Positions 1-7,399 of a stretch of DNA of 20,979 nt are shown here, piece by piece. A model generated the notes under the pieces. The model was given only the letters and a program-made list of their open reading frames with translations. It was not told the origin of the DNA and ran no database searches. The DNA comes from Bacillota bacterium (GTDB taxonomy: Bacteria > Bacillota > Clostridia > Oscillospirales > Ethanoligenentaceae), in assembly GCA_023391835.1 (NCBI GenBank), contig JAEWAE010000070.1, positions 1 through 20,979 of the forward strand. The letters are read 5' to 3'. Made by a program: the position numbers and the translations under genes. Each line of letters starts with the position of its first letter. Within the stretch, counting starts at the first letter, position 1.

Positions 1-163
1 CGAGCTGGGGATTTCCTAAACTGATGGCCAGGGAACCTTGCGGGTCACTGTCCACCAGCAACACCTTTTTTCCTTCCTGTGCCAGTCCAATGCCAAGATT
101 AGCGCAGGTTGTAGTCTTGCCGACGCCGCCTTTTTGATTGGCGACGGCAATTACATTGGTCAT
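1..163 (-). CDS. ParA/Soj-family ATPase, N-terminal part (runs off the window)
   Basis: The minus strand reads ATG at 163 into MTNVIAVANQKGGVGKTTT, the deviant Walker A box (KGGVGKTT) of ParA/MinD ATPases, followed by the Walker A' region LLVDSDPQGS. About 54 residues are visible; the rest lies outside the window. The start is well supported: GGGAGGTG lies just upstream of the ATG. ParA proteins segregate plasmids or chromosomes, and close relatives are standard cargo of Clostridia integrative conjugative elements (Tn1549-like), where they sit in the replication/maintenance block. With a DUF4368-type serine recombinase next door, an element origin is more likely than the chromosomal soj copy, but that is inference. 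A hairpin between this gene and the remnant upstream lies in its 5' leader. Confidence 0.85.
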   Translation of the reverse strand, partial: MTNVIAVANQKGGVGKTTTCANLGIGLAQEGKKVLLVDSDPQGSLAISLGNPQL

Positions 164-189
164 TTGACTTTTCACCTCCCGCTGAAATA

Positions 190-221
190 GAAAAAGGACG
201 TTCCATCAGCAGGAACGTCCT
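190..221 (-). terminator. Hairpin between the remnant gene and parA
   Basis: A 10-bp perfect stem (AGGACGTTCC at 195-204 pairs with 212-221) with a 7-nt loop. Read on the minus strand it is followed by a T-rich run (TTTTTCTATTT), so it is a likely intrinsic terminator or attenuator between the gene ending at 240 and parA starting at 163. Confidence 0.6.
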
Positions 222-239
222 AAAATGATATGCAATTCG

Positions 240-350
240 TCATTCAGCCGGTTTTTCAGGTTTGAGAGAGGGTTTGGCCGAGAGCCACTTCGCCGCGAAC
301 CCGCATGAATACTGAGTTTTTGCCTTTTCGTTTTCACCTTCCCGAATAAC
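240..350 (-). pseudogene. C-terminal remnant of an unidentified mobile-element gene
   Basis: On the minus strand a 36-codon frame ends in TGA at 240-242 and is open up to the junction at about 350. Immediately beyond it the frame hits a stop inside the antisense of the recombinase. The peptide begins VIREGENEKAKTQYSCGF and ends in a Lys/Pro-rich tail (KPEKPAE). Its composition, and its position directly before a terminator and parA in the same direction, suggest the end of a real protein from the parA operon whose upstream part was lost. The family is not recognised. The frame is short, so chance is possible; the call rests mainly on its termination exactly where the recombinase is also cut. 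Confidence 0.35.
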
Positions 351-352
351 GC

Positions 353-1654
353 ATGTTCAACGAGTGGTATGCCAGAGATATTTCCCGCAAGGTGCGAAGT
401 TCCCAAAGGTTGCGCGGCAGCGCGGGCGTTCCTCTCTCCCTGCCCCTCTATGGCTACAGGAAAGACCCGGACAGCCCCAAAAGCTGGGTGATCGACGAGG
501 AAGCGGCGGCTGTGGTGCGGCGCATTTATCGGTTGTGCATCGACGGCTTCGGTATTGAGAAAACCGCCGCGATACTGGAACGGGATAAAATCTTGAAGCC
601 CACGGAGTATTGGAAAAGCAAGGGCGTCCGCAAGCCGGGCAAAAAATCTACCGTCAGGGATAGCCCCTACTGCTGGTGCAAAACCACGGTTGAAAAAATC
701 CTTTTGGCGCGTGAGTACGTGGGTGATACCGTCAATTTCAAGACCTATTCCAAGTCGTTCAAGAACAAGCGGCGGTATGAGAACCCGGAAGAAAACCATG
801 TGATCTTTGAAAACACCCACGAGCCGATTATCGACCGCCAGACGTGGGAAATGGTGCAGCGTATCCGGGCGGGAACCAAGCGCAGACAGCCGAAGAATAC
901 CGAAAAGCATATGTTCGCCGGGCTTCTGTACTGCGCCGATTGTGGCTGCAAGCTCCATTTTAACGTCAACCACCCGCACACGGAGCTTCAATATTTCAAC
1001 TGTTCCAATTATCGCGGCAACCGTGGAACCTGCAACAGCACCCATTACATACGGGCCGACGCGCTGGAAGAAGTCGTTCTTCTGGAACTCCGGCGTATGA
1101 CGCAGTTTTTACAGGACAAAGAGGAAGATTTCGTAAAGCTGCTGATGGACAAATCTTTGCAGGAGGCACAGCAGGCAAGCAAGCGCCGGGAGAACGAGGT
1201 TGCCGCCATGATTGCCCGCTGTCATGAGCTTGACGCACTTTTCACCAAAACGTATGAGGACAACGCCAGCGGCAAGCTCTCCGACGAGCGGTTCATGATG
1301 ATTACCAAACGCTACGATGACGAGCAGATTTCGCTCAAAAAGAAAATCTCCGCCCTGCAAGCGGAGATCGACGCGGAGAAGCGGCACAAGAGCAGCGCGG
1401 CGAATTTTCTACGGACGGTGCGCAAATACACGGAAATCAAGGAACTCACCCCGACCATTGTGAACGAATTGATTGAAAAGATCGTAGTTCATCAGGCACA
1501 GGGCACCGGCAGGAGCAAAACGCAGCGGCTTGAAATCTACTACAACTTCGTGGGCATTCTGGATGTGCCGCAAGTCATGGCGCTGCCGCAGAGCGTGACC
1601 GTGGACACACGGCAGGGCGTGGCGGTGGAGTACATCACACGGAAAGCCGGATAG
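353..1654 (+). pseudogene. Large serine recombinase lacking its catalytic domain
   Basis: The 433-codon frame opens with MFNEWYARDISRK, which in intact large serine recombinases lies roughly 120-140 residues in, at the end of the resolvase domain. The catalytic Ser and the Arg cluster of that domain are therefore absent. What remains is the Recombinase DNA-binding domain (about residues 25-180), a zinc ribbon (C194, C197, C217, C227), a coiled coil (about 250-345, typical of these integrases) and a DUF4368-like C-terminus (ELTPTIVNELIEKIVVH). A TAA lies in frame 4-6 nt before the ATG, and no ribosome site precedes it. Full-length relatives have about 530-560 residues and excise or integrate Clostridia conjugative transposons. 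This copy cannot cut DNA; it is a decayed remnant, or an assembly chimera at about 350. Confidence 0.85.
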
Positions 1655-1655
1655 A

Positions 1656-1689
1656 CGAAAATAGGAGTAACCTTTCGGTTACTCCTATT
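1656..1689. terminator. Hairpin between recombinase remnant and tRNA-Leu
   Basis: A 13-bp perfect stem (1660-1672 with 1677-1689) closed by a 4-nt loop. On the minus strand the loop is GAAA and the stem is followed by TTTTC, so it best fits termination of the tRNA transcript. On the plus strand the T-run is missing, but the hairpin directly follows the recombinase stop codon, so two-way use is possible. Confidence 0.6.
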
Positions 1690-1724
1690 CACGGAATGTT
1701 CAGTGTCGTTATGAACACTCGGCA

Positions 1725-1811
1725 TGGTGCGGGTGACAGGACTTGAACCTGCACAATCTTGCGACCATAAGAACCTGAATCTTACGCGTCTGCCAATTCC
1801 GCCACACCCGC
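1725..1811 (-). tRNA. tRNA-Leu (anticodon CAG)
   Basis: The minus strand gives a complete class II tRNA. The acceptor stem GCGGGTG pairs with CACCCGC, the D-arm contains GGCAGACGC, and the anticodon stem TAAGA/TCTTA encloses TTCAGGT, so the anticodon is CAG. A leucine-type variable arm and the T-arm GGTTCAAGTCC follow. The discriminator is A and CCA is encoded (1725-1727). It is the second gene of a two-tRNA transcript and its 3' end faces the mobile-element debris. Confidence 0.95.
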
Positions 1812-1872
1812 ATATAAAGATAAAAACGAGCTAATTGCGCCCCGTCGGGTGGCGGGGCTGCAACCCGAGCTC

Positions 1873-1956
1873 TGGTGCGAGCAATGGGACTTGAACCCAT
1901 ACGTCAAAGACACACGCCCCTCAAACGTGCCTGTCTGCCAGTTCCAGCATGCTCGC
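1873..1956 (-). tRNA. tRNA-Leu (anticodon GAG)
   Basis: Class II tRNA on the minus strand. The acceptor GCGAGCA pairs with TGCTCGC, the anticodon loop TTGAGGG gives anticodon GAG, and there is a long variable arm, a T-arm GGTTCAAGTCC and an encoded CCA (1873-1875). It is the first tRNA after the promoter at 2017-2045. The 61-nt spacer to the next tRNA carries a small CCCCG/CGGGG hairpin that may guide processing. Confidence 0.94.
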
Positions 1957-2016
1957 ATGTATCCAACTGGCTCTCACAACCACCGACATTTTACTGTGCC
2001 GCGCGGTGCATGTTGT

Positions 2017-2045
2017 ATTATAGCACGATCGATTATACCTGTCAA
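2017..2045 (-). promoter_or_regulatory. Consensus sigma-A promoter of the tRNA-Leu pair
   Basis: Minus-strand TTGACA (2040-2045), a spacer of exactly 17 nt, and TATAAT (2017-2022): 12 of 12 consensus positions. Predicted start is near 2010, about 54 nt upstream of tRNA-Leu(GAG). Such a perfect match suits a strong constitutive stable-RNA promoter. Confidence 0.9.
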
Positions 2046-2083
2046 CCGTAGTCTTGAAATTTTTCGCGCTTTTTTGACAGGCG

Positions 2084-3670
2084 CTAATCGGCCGGGCGAA
2101 AACGGGTAACGACGGCCTGTGCAGCCCGCAGTCCATCCACCGCGGCGCTCATGATGCCGCCGGCATACCCGGCACCTTCCCCGGCGGGATACAGCCCCTC
2201 GATACCCTCAGCCATCATCCCCTCCCCTCTCGGGATGCGCAGGGGAGAAGACGTGCGGGTCTCAACACCCGTCAGCAGAGCATCCTCCGCCGCAAAGCCA
2301 GGCAGCCGCCGGTCAAATGCCTGCAGCCCCAGCCGCAGCATGCCCGTGATCCGCGGTGGGAACAGCCGGTCCAGCCGCGTCGGCGCCACGCCCCGCGGGT
2401 AAGTCGGCTGCACACGGTCCGGCAAAAACGTCTCGGAGCCTCGCCGGAAGGCTCCGACGGTCTGGACCGGGGCCGCATAGTCCCACCCCCCTGCTGCAAA
2501 GGCAGCCTGTTCCAGACTGCGCTGGAATGCGACTCCCTCCATCGCGTCGGCAAAGCCGCCCACCGACACGACTAATGCCGAGTTGGCATTTTCTCCGTCG
2601 CGGGCGTATTCGCTCATGCCATTGACCACGATGCCTCCCTCTTCCGACGCGGCGGCTACCACCGTGCCACCCGGGCACATGCAGAAGGTATACACCGCAT
2701 CCTCCCCTCGCCGGAGCGAGAGTTGATATTCCCCCGGCGGCAGTCGCGGATCGCCGGCCAGAGGGCCGTAGAGAGCCCGGTCGATATCCGACTGCCGGTG
2801 CTCGATACGCACACCGGCGGAAAAGGGCTTGGACGCCAGCCGCACACCGGCGGCGCGCAGCATGGCAAAGGTATCGCGGGCACTATGCCCCACGGCCAGA
2901 ATGAGCGCCCCGGTCTCAACCGTTTCCCCTCCCTGGAGAGCGGCGGCTGTCAGGCGGCCGCCGGACATCGTCAGCCCCGTCAGAGTGGTACCAAATCGGA
3001 TTTCCCCACCCATAGCCAGAATATCCCGCCGAATGGCCTTGACGACGCCACGCAGGCGATCTGTGCCAATGTGGGGCTTTGCCAGACGGCGAATTTCCTC
3101 CGGTGCACCGTGGCGGATGAATTCATCCATCACGGTCTGGCAGAGAGGGTCGTGGATGCGGGTCGTGAGTTTCCCGTCGGAAAAGGTCCCTGCGCCGCCC
3201 TCGCCGAACTGCACGTTGGTCTGCGGATTCAGCGGAAGCCCTTGCCAGAAGCCTTCCACCGCGCGGATTCGGCTGTCGACATCCATGCCGCGTTCCACGA
3301 TTAGGGGGTGATACCCCAGCCGGGCCAACAGCAAGCCGGCGAACATGCCGGCCGGACCGAAGCCGGCCACGACGGGGCGGCCCGGCAGTCTTTCCGTACC
3401 GGGCTGCGGGCAAAACGGCTCCATCGTCCGGCGTATCACCGTCGGGCCCCCATGGGCGGCCAGCTCCTCTTCCCTTTCCGCAGGCAGATCCAGTGAAACG
3501 GTAAACACCATGGTCGGATGCGAAAGGTGCCGCAGGTCGGGCGACGCCCGCGCCACGCGGCACTCGGCGGCCTCCCCATGGGAAATGCCCAGCACTTTGA
3601 GGGCGGCTCTCACCGCCATATCGTCCCCGGCCCCCAATGGGAGCCGAATATCACGCACAAACAGAGAAAT
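2084..3670 (-). CDS. FAD-dependent oxidoreductase (NAD(FAD)-utilizing dehydrogenase family)
   Basis: A 528-residue flavoprotein. The N-terminal domain (VRDIRLPLGAGDD onward) is the alpha/beta cap typical of this family. A Rossmann FAD site GFGPAGMFAG lies at about 103-112, followed by the family block NVQFGEGGAGTFSDGKLTTR and a C-terminal GEGAGYAGGIMSAAVDG loop that closes on FAD. Homologues are widespread in Clostridia; the substrate is unknown. The gene follows cdaA-cdaR in the same direction after a 104-nt gap, probably in one operon. Start choice: AGGAGG is followed 8 nt later by ATT (3668-3670), giving MSLFVRDIRL, which matches where relatives begin. No ATG lies nearby. GTG at 3656-3658 is possible but 20 nt from the ribosome site, and GTG at 3692-3694 lies before it. 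Confidence 0.88.
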   Translation of the reverse strand: MSLFVRDIRLPLGAGDDMAVRAALKVLGISHGEAAECRVARASPDLRHLSHPTMVFTVSLDLPAEREEELAAHGGPTVIRRTMEPFCPQPGTERLPGRPVVAGFGPAGMFAGLLLARLGYHPLIVERGMDVDSRIRAVEGFWQGLPLNPQTNVQFGEGGAGTFSDGKLTTRIHDPLCQTVMDEFIRHGAPEEIRRLAKPHIGTDRLRGVVKAIRRDILAMGGEIRFGTTLTGLTMSGGRLTAAALQGGETVETGALILAVGHSARDTFAMLRAAGVRLASKPFSAGVRIEHRQSDIDRALYGPLAGDPRLPPGEYQLSLRRGEDAVYTFCMCPGGTVVAAASEEGGIVVNGMSEYARDGENANSALVVSVGGFADAMEGVAFQRSLEQAAFAAGGWDYAAPVQTVGAFRRGSETFLPDRVQPTYPRGVAPTRLDRLFPPRITGMLRLGLQAFDRRLPGFAAEDALLTGVETRTSSPLRIPRGEGMMAEGIEGLYPAGEGAGYAGGIMSAAVDGLRAAQAVVTRFRPAD

Positions 3671-3774
3671 ACCCGTTTCCTCCTTTTTTGACACGTTACA
3701 GCATGAAACGGACCGCGGCCAGAAGATTCCAGCGCGGCCCGCCCTGACTGCTTCGGCGTCCGCATACGCCGCTG

Positions 3775-5037
3775 CTATTTGACTTTCCGCAGATAAATGG
3801 CGGCCGTGTAATTGCCTTTGACCCAATAGCCGGTCTTGCCCTCGACCTGGATATTCACCGGCACCTCGTACTGCCCTTCGACAATGGGGACGGATGACAT
3901 GTCGATCACCGCGTTGAGTGTGAGCGGATTGTTGATGTCGTTGCTCGGGCCGAAGACCTGAATATTGTTGACCTGCTTGGTGCGGACCGACACCACATAA
4001 TGTGCCGGCGGGTTGACGACCGAAATATTCGATGTGCTCATCAGCCGGCTGGCGATATTTTTAAGGCTGACCGAAACCGTGGCCGTGGTCAGATTATCCA
4101 CGTTAGTCAGGCCCGAAGGCAGAATCACCGCCTGGCTGAGCGTTGTATTGATGTCGAGGGAACTAAAGTCGATGCTTTCGAGCTTCACACTCGACACGGC
4201 GTCGACCATCTGCGGCGTGCCCGCTATGTTGATTGTCGACGGCGTGATGGTCTGGACGATATTCTGGGGGTCAAAGCCGGCGGGCACGTTGGCAATGTCG
4301 ACCGACAGTGAGCGTTCCGCCATTTTTAGAATCGGCACCGTCACGGCGACCGTGGAGCTGCTGACGTTGACATGTTGGAGATTCAGCACCTGGCCGGAGC
4401 TGTCGAGCAGTTGGACCGTACCTTTGGTCTGCAGGGTATCATGAGCCCCGCTGTCCACATCCACAGTGGTCTGGGCCGTAGCAATCTGGTCAATCTCGGC
4501 GGCGGCCCCCGTCACGGTAACAGAGGACGGCGACGTAGTGGGATTGATGAGTATAAATTTATCCGCCACTTTGGGGGAATTCGGCACGTTCACATGCACG
4601 GGCAGCGTTTTTGACTTGATCTGGTCGAACTTCACTTCCACGGTGGCCGGTGAAATCGACACGATTTTCACCTGTGCGTTCGGGTAACGCATGGTGGCCG
4701 CCAGCCGCAGGCGATATTTATCCGCTTTGGTCACCGGCGACACATCCGGCGTCACGATAAAATCGGAAGCCTTCATGCGGCCGATAATGCTCCGGGGGCC
4801 CGAAACCTCCACCTTAATGTCGGAGTTGGATTTTTCGATGACCCGCAGGCCGGCATTGGAAAGCAACCCGCTGCTCTGGTCGATATTGATGCTCACGCCC
4901 GTAACGACATGGGTATAGACGGGGTTTATGTTCGCCACCACTACCAGCCAGAGCAAGATGGCGAACCCCAGGGCCACCAGCTTCAGCCGGATATGCTTTT
5001 CCAGCGATTTTTTTAAAAGCTGTAACCGTTCTTTCAT
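3775..5037 (-). CDS. cdaR: CdaR-like YbbR-domain regulator of the c-di-AMP cyclase
   Basis: A 420-residue protein with a short basic cytoplasmic tail, one membrane helix at about residues 19-38 (LVALGFAILLWLVVVANINP), and a long extracytoplasmic part built of YbbR-type repeats with recurring VEVSGP/VTVTGAA/INIAGTP strand motifs. CdaR binds CdaA at the membrane and modulates cyclic-di-AMP synthesis. The start is ATG at 5035-5037, overlapping the cdaA stop as ATGA, so the two are translationally coupled; this order is the classic cdaA-cdaR arrangement. The C-terminus ends in YLRKVK. An imperfect GC-rich hairpin (3710-3717 with 3733-3740) lies in the gap before the next gene and could lower downstream expression. 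Confidence 0.92.
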   Translation of the reverse strand: MKERLQLLKKSLEKHIRLKLVALGFAILLWLVVVANINPVYTHVVTGVSINIDQSSGLLSNAGLRVIEKSNSDIKVEVSGPRSIIGRMKASDFIVTPDVSPVTKADKYRLRLAATMRYPNAQVKIVSISPATVEVKFDQIKSKTLPVHVNVPNSPKVADKFILINPTTSPSSVTVTGAAAEIDQIATAQTTVDVDSGAHDTLQTKGTVQLLDSSGQVLNLQHVNVSSSTVAVTVPILKMAERSLSVDIANVPAGFDPQNIVQTITPSTINIAGTPQMVDAVSSVKLESIDFSSLDINTTLSQAVILPSGLTNVDNLTTATVSVSLKNIASRLMSTSNISVVNPPAHYVVSVRTKQVNNIQVFGPSNDINNPLTLNAVIDMSSVPIVEGQYEVPVNIQVEGKTGYWVKGNYTAAIYLRKVK

Positions 5038-5909
5038 TTTCCAAACACCTTAAAGCCGGATTTTTTCTGCGTCTGGGAATCCCCGTGCTGGGGCAGCAAC
5101 CCTTTTTCCAGCGCGATGCGCAGCGTGTCGATGGTCAGATTCCGTTTGATAATGCCGCGTTCCACCAACGATATGATACCGGTTTCTTCCGACACGACCA
5201 CCACCAGCACATCGGTGCCCTCGCTGATGCCCAGGGCCGAACGGTGGCGCGTGCCGAGCTCGCGGCTGAGCTCCTGGTTTTGAGACAGCGGCAGAAAGCA
5301 CCCCGCCGCATAGATGCGTCCATCCCGGACGACCATGGCGCCGTCATGAAGGGGCGACTTAGGGTAAAACACATTCACCAGCAAGTCTGCGCTGATATCC
5401 GCGTTGAGGATCGTGCCGGTTTTAATGATTTCGCCAAGCTTTGTCTGCCGCTCGAAAAGGATCAGCGCACCGATCCGGTTTTTTTGAAGAGTCTGGGCCG
5501 CCTCGCAGACGGCCAGGATGGCTTCGCGGGTGTTGAGTTCCACTTCGCGGGCATTATCCGCATTCAGAAAATGAAAGCTGCTCATTTTGGTGCTGCCGAT
5601 GTGTTCCAGCGCGCTTCGCAGTTCCGGCTGAAAGACGATCAGCAGCGCAATGACACCGTACTGGAACAGATTGACCAGAATAAAAGTCATCGCCTTCAGA
5701 TTGAGAGTCTGGGCGAAATAATACACAATCACAAAGAGGATAATCCCCTTTAAAAGCTGAACGGCGCGAGTCTCCCTCACCAGCAGGATCGCCTCGTAAA
5801 ACAACACGGCGACCAGCAGGATATCAATCACGTCAAATATGGAAACGGTTTTGAAAATACTGAGGAAATACAGCGACGTCGAAGAAATGAAATGCATAAT
5901 CCACTGCAT
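5034..5909 (-). CDS. cdaA: Diadenylate cyclase CdaA (DacA), membrane-bound
   Basis: CdaA joins two ATP to make cyclic-di-AMP, an essential second messenger for potassium, turgor and cell-wall control in Firmicutes. The 291-residue protein has three N-terminal membrane helices (about 26-45, 52-70, 75-94) and a DisA_N catalytic domain. The signature DGA is at 189-191 (LHDGAMVVRDGRI) and RHRSA at 221-225 (GTRHRSALGISE). I start at ATG 5907-5909 because AAAGGG sits about 8 nt before it; an in-frame GTG at 5916-5918 would add three residues. It leads the operon with cdaR and the FAD oxidoreductase. glmM, the usual third gene, is not in the window. Confidence 0.94.
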   Translation of the reverse strand: MQWIMHFISSTSLYFLSIFKTVSIFDVIDILLVAVLFYEAILLVRETRAVQLLKGIILFVIVYYFAQTLNLKAMTFILVNLFQYGVIALLIVFQPELRSALEHIGSTKMSSFHFLNADNAREVELNTREAILAVCEAAQTLQKNRIGALILFERQTKLGEIIKTGTILNADISADLLVNVFYPKSPLHDGAMVVRDGRIYAAGCFLPLSQNQELSRELGTRHRSALGISEGTDVLVVVVSEETGIISLVERGIIKRNLTIDTLRIALEKGLLPQHGDSQTQKKSGFKVFGK

Positions 5910-5961
5910 GGCAAGCACCCTTTTATTTTGACCGGCCGCCGCACACGGGAACGACAGCCGG

Positions 5962-6033
5962 ACCCGGACGGCCGACAGGCCGTACGGGTTCCTGCTTCTT
6001 TATTATTCTACCATAAAAAGCGCTATTCGGAAA
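5962..6033 (-). promoter_or_regulatory. cdaA promoter and leader hairpin
   Basis: Minus-strand extended -10 TGGTAGAAT (TAGAAT at 6005-6010, TG one nucleotide upstream), with a poor -35 (TTTCCG at 6028-6033, 17-nt spacer). The roughly 85-nt leader contains an imperfect 12-bp hairpin at 5962-5989 (ACCCG-G-ACGGCC against GGCCGT-A-CGGGT, one mismatch). No T-run follows it, so it is not an intrinsic terminator. It may stabilise the mRNA or bind a regulator. Confidence 0.5.
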
Positions 6034-6039
6034 GTCTTT

Positions 6040-7176
6040 TTAGTTCATGGCGATGTTTTTCACGGCTCCCAGCAGCGAGCGGATCTCGGCGGAGGTGTTG
6101 AACGCCCCAATGCCCGCCCGGATCATGCCCTGCTCCAACGTACCGAAGGCGCGGTGGGCCGTCGGCGCGCAGTGAAGGCCGCCCCGGAGAGCGAATCCCA
6201 TCTTATCGAGCCGGGTCACTGCATCCACGCTGGACATGGCGCCGATGTTGAAACCGACCACCGGCACGTAGCCGATTTCCGGCCGGGGCGTGTAAAGGCG
6301 GACGCCGGGGATAGCCGCCAGCCCGTCGTAAAGCTGCCGCATGAGCCGTTCCTCATGGGCGCGGATACGCCCCATGCCCGTCCGGCGGATGAATTCCATC
6401 CCGGCGCGCAGCCCGGCGATACCAGGAGCGTTGATCGTGCCGCTTTCCATGCGGTCGGGCATGAAATCCGGCTGATTCAGGTCGACGGAATTGCTGCCTG
6501 TGCCGCCCTCGACGAGAGTGGCGAGATTTTCCCCTTTCGCCGTGATGAGCAGCCCCGTGCCCATGGGGCCGTAAAGGCTCTTATGGCCGGCCGTGCACAG
6601 GAAATCCACGTGCATACGCTGCATGTCGATGGGCAGCACGCCGGCGGTCTGGGAGGCATCGAGCAAAAATAGGATGCCATGTTCCCGGCAGAGCTCCCCG
6701 ATGCGCTGCGCCGGGAGCACCCGGCCGCAGATGTTGGAAGCGTGTGTGCACGCAACCATCACGGTATCCGGCCGCAGCAGGCGGCGGAAATTTTCTACCG
6801 TGGCGTCGTCGTCGCGCAGATCCACCGCCGCGGTATCGTATGTGACTCCCTGCTCACGCAGCGCAGTCAGCGGGCGCATCACGGCGTTATGCTCCAGACC
6901 CGACGTCACCACATGTCCGCCCCGCAGCGCGCCCTTCATCGCCATATTGATGGCATAGGTCGCGTTGAGCGTGAAGGCCACGCATTCGGGCCCCGGTGCG
7001 TGAAAGAGGGCGGCGGCCTCTTCCCGGCATCGGTATACTTCCCGCGCCGCCGCCATGGAAAGTGCATGACCGCTACGGCCCGGATTGGCCGCCGTCTCGG
7101 TCATAAACCGATAGACAGCGCGGCTGACCGCCGGCGGCTTGGGGAATGTGGTGGCCGCGTTATCAAGATAGATCAT
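6040..7176 (-). CDS. Class-V PLP enzyme, cysteine desulfurase family (EF2568-like)
   Basis: A 378-residue fold-type I enzyme. It starts MIYLDNAATTFPKP, the hallmark of cysteine desulfurase/selenocysteine lyase proteins. The PLP-binding Asp is in LLDASQTAG (D173), the Schiff-base lysine is K199 (CTAGHKSLYGP), and the likely persulfide/selenide cysteine is C336 (RGGLHCAPTAH). It resembles the EF2568 subfamily, found with selenium-dependent molybdenum hydroxylase or selenophosphate genes. Start ATG 7174-7176 with GGGAG 8 nt upstream. It overlaps the end of the preceding Se/S carrier-like gene by 14 nt, so the two are translationally coupled. Likely role: mobilising S or Se from cysteine/selenocysteine to the carrier. 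The substrate is inferred; housekeeping Fe-S assembly (IscS/SufS) is less likely without scaffold genes. Confidence 0.88.
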   Translation of the reverse strand: MIYLDNAATTFPKPPAVSRAVYRFMTETAANPGRSGHALSMAAAREVYRCREEAAALFHAPGPECVAFTLNATYAINMAMKGALRGGHVVTSGLEHNAVMRPLTALREQGVTYDTAAVDLRDDDATVENFRRLLRPDTVMVACTHASNICGRVLPAQRIGELCREHGILFLLDASQTAGVLPIDMQRMHVDFLCTAGHKSLYGPMGTGLLITAKGENLATLVEGGTGSNSVDLNQPDFMPDRMESGTINAPGIAGLRAGMEFIRRTGMGRIRAHEERLMRQLYDGLAAIPGVRLYTPRPEIGYVPVVGFNIGAMSSVDAVTRLDKMGFALRGGLHCAPTAHRAFGTLEQGMIRAGIGAFNTSAEIRSLLGAVKNIAMN

Positions 7177-7399
7177 AGTCACCGCTCCCGTAACTGATGA
7201 TCCGCACATGCCCGTTGCGGAGGATATCCAGCGCGCGCTCCAGCGGATAATCGCGAATGCGCAAGCTGTAATGGCACCCGCATTTGGAAAGCTGCGTCGG
7301 CGCCCGCTCGATGAAAACCGAGCAGCCCCGTCTTTCCAGCATACTTTTGCCCTTATAGGCATATGTGATGGAACTGACGATAATATACGAAGAACTCAT
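7163..7399 (-). CDS. DUF3343 putative Se/S carrier-like protein
   Basis: A 78-residue protein starting MSSSYIIVSSITYAYKGK. It has the DUF3343 pattern: an N-terminal strand then helix (SITYAYKGKSMLERRG), the IERAPTQLS segment, a cysteine pair in KCGCHYSLRI (C40, C42), and a C-terminal helix that follows the family outline. Pfam describes the family as putative Se/S carrier proteins; they cluster with YedF, SelD and class-V desulfurases in Clostridia. The start is ATG 7397-7399 with GGGGTG 8 nt upstream. The cysteine pair probably accepts persulfide or selenide from the enzyme encoded next, whose start lies inside this gene. The frame stays open upstream as far as about 8005, but that part overlaps ispF and has no family support. 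Confidence 0.8.
   Translation of the reverse strand: MSSSYIIVSSITYAYKGKSMLERRGCSVFIERAPTQLSKCGCHYSLRIRDYPLERALDILRNGHVRIISYGSGDYDLS

Noticed and set aside
206..1045. 279-residue minus-strand open frame
   Set aside because: It lies antisense to the recombinase, has no ribosome site and no family resemblance; the recombinase frame explains the codon pattern. Only the short different-frame tail at 240-350 looks real.
1699..1718. Defined attachment site of the serine recombinase
   Set aside because: Only short overlapping inverted repeats are visible, and without the other element end a core cannot be identified, so it is kept as a weak finding rather than a feature.
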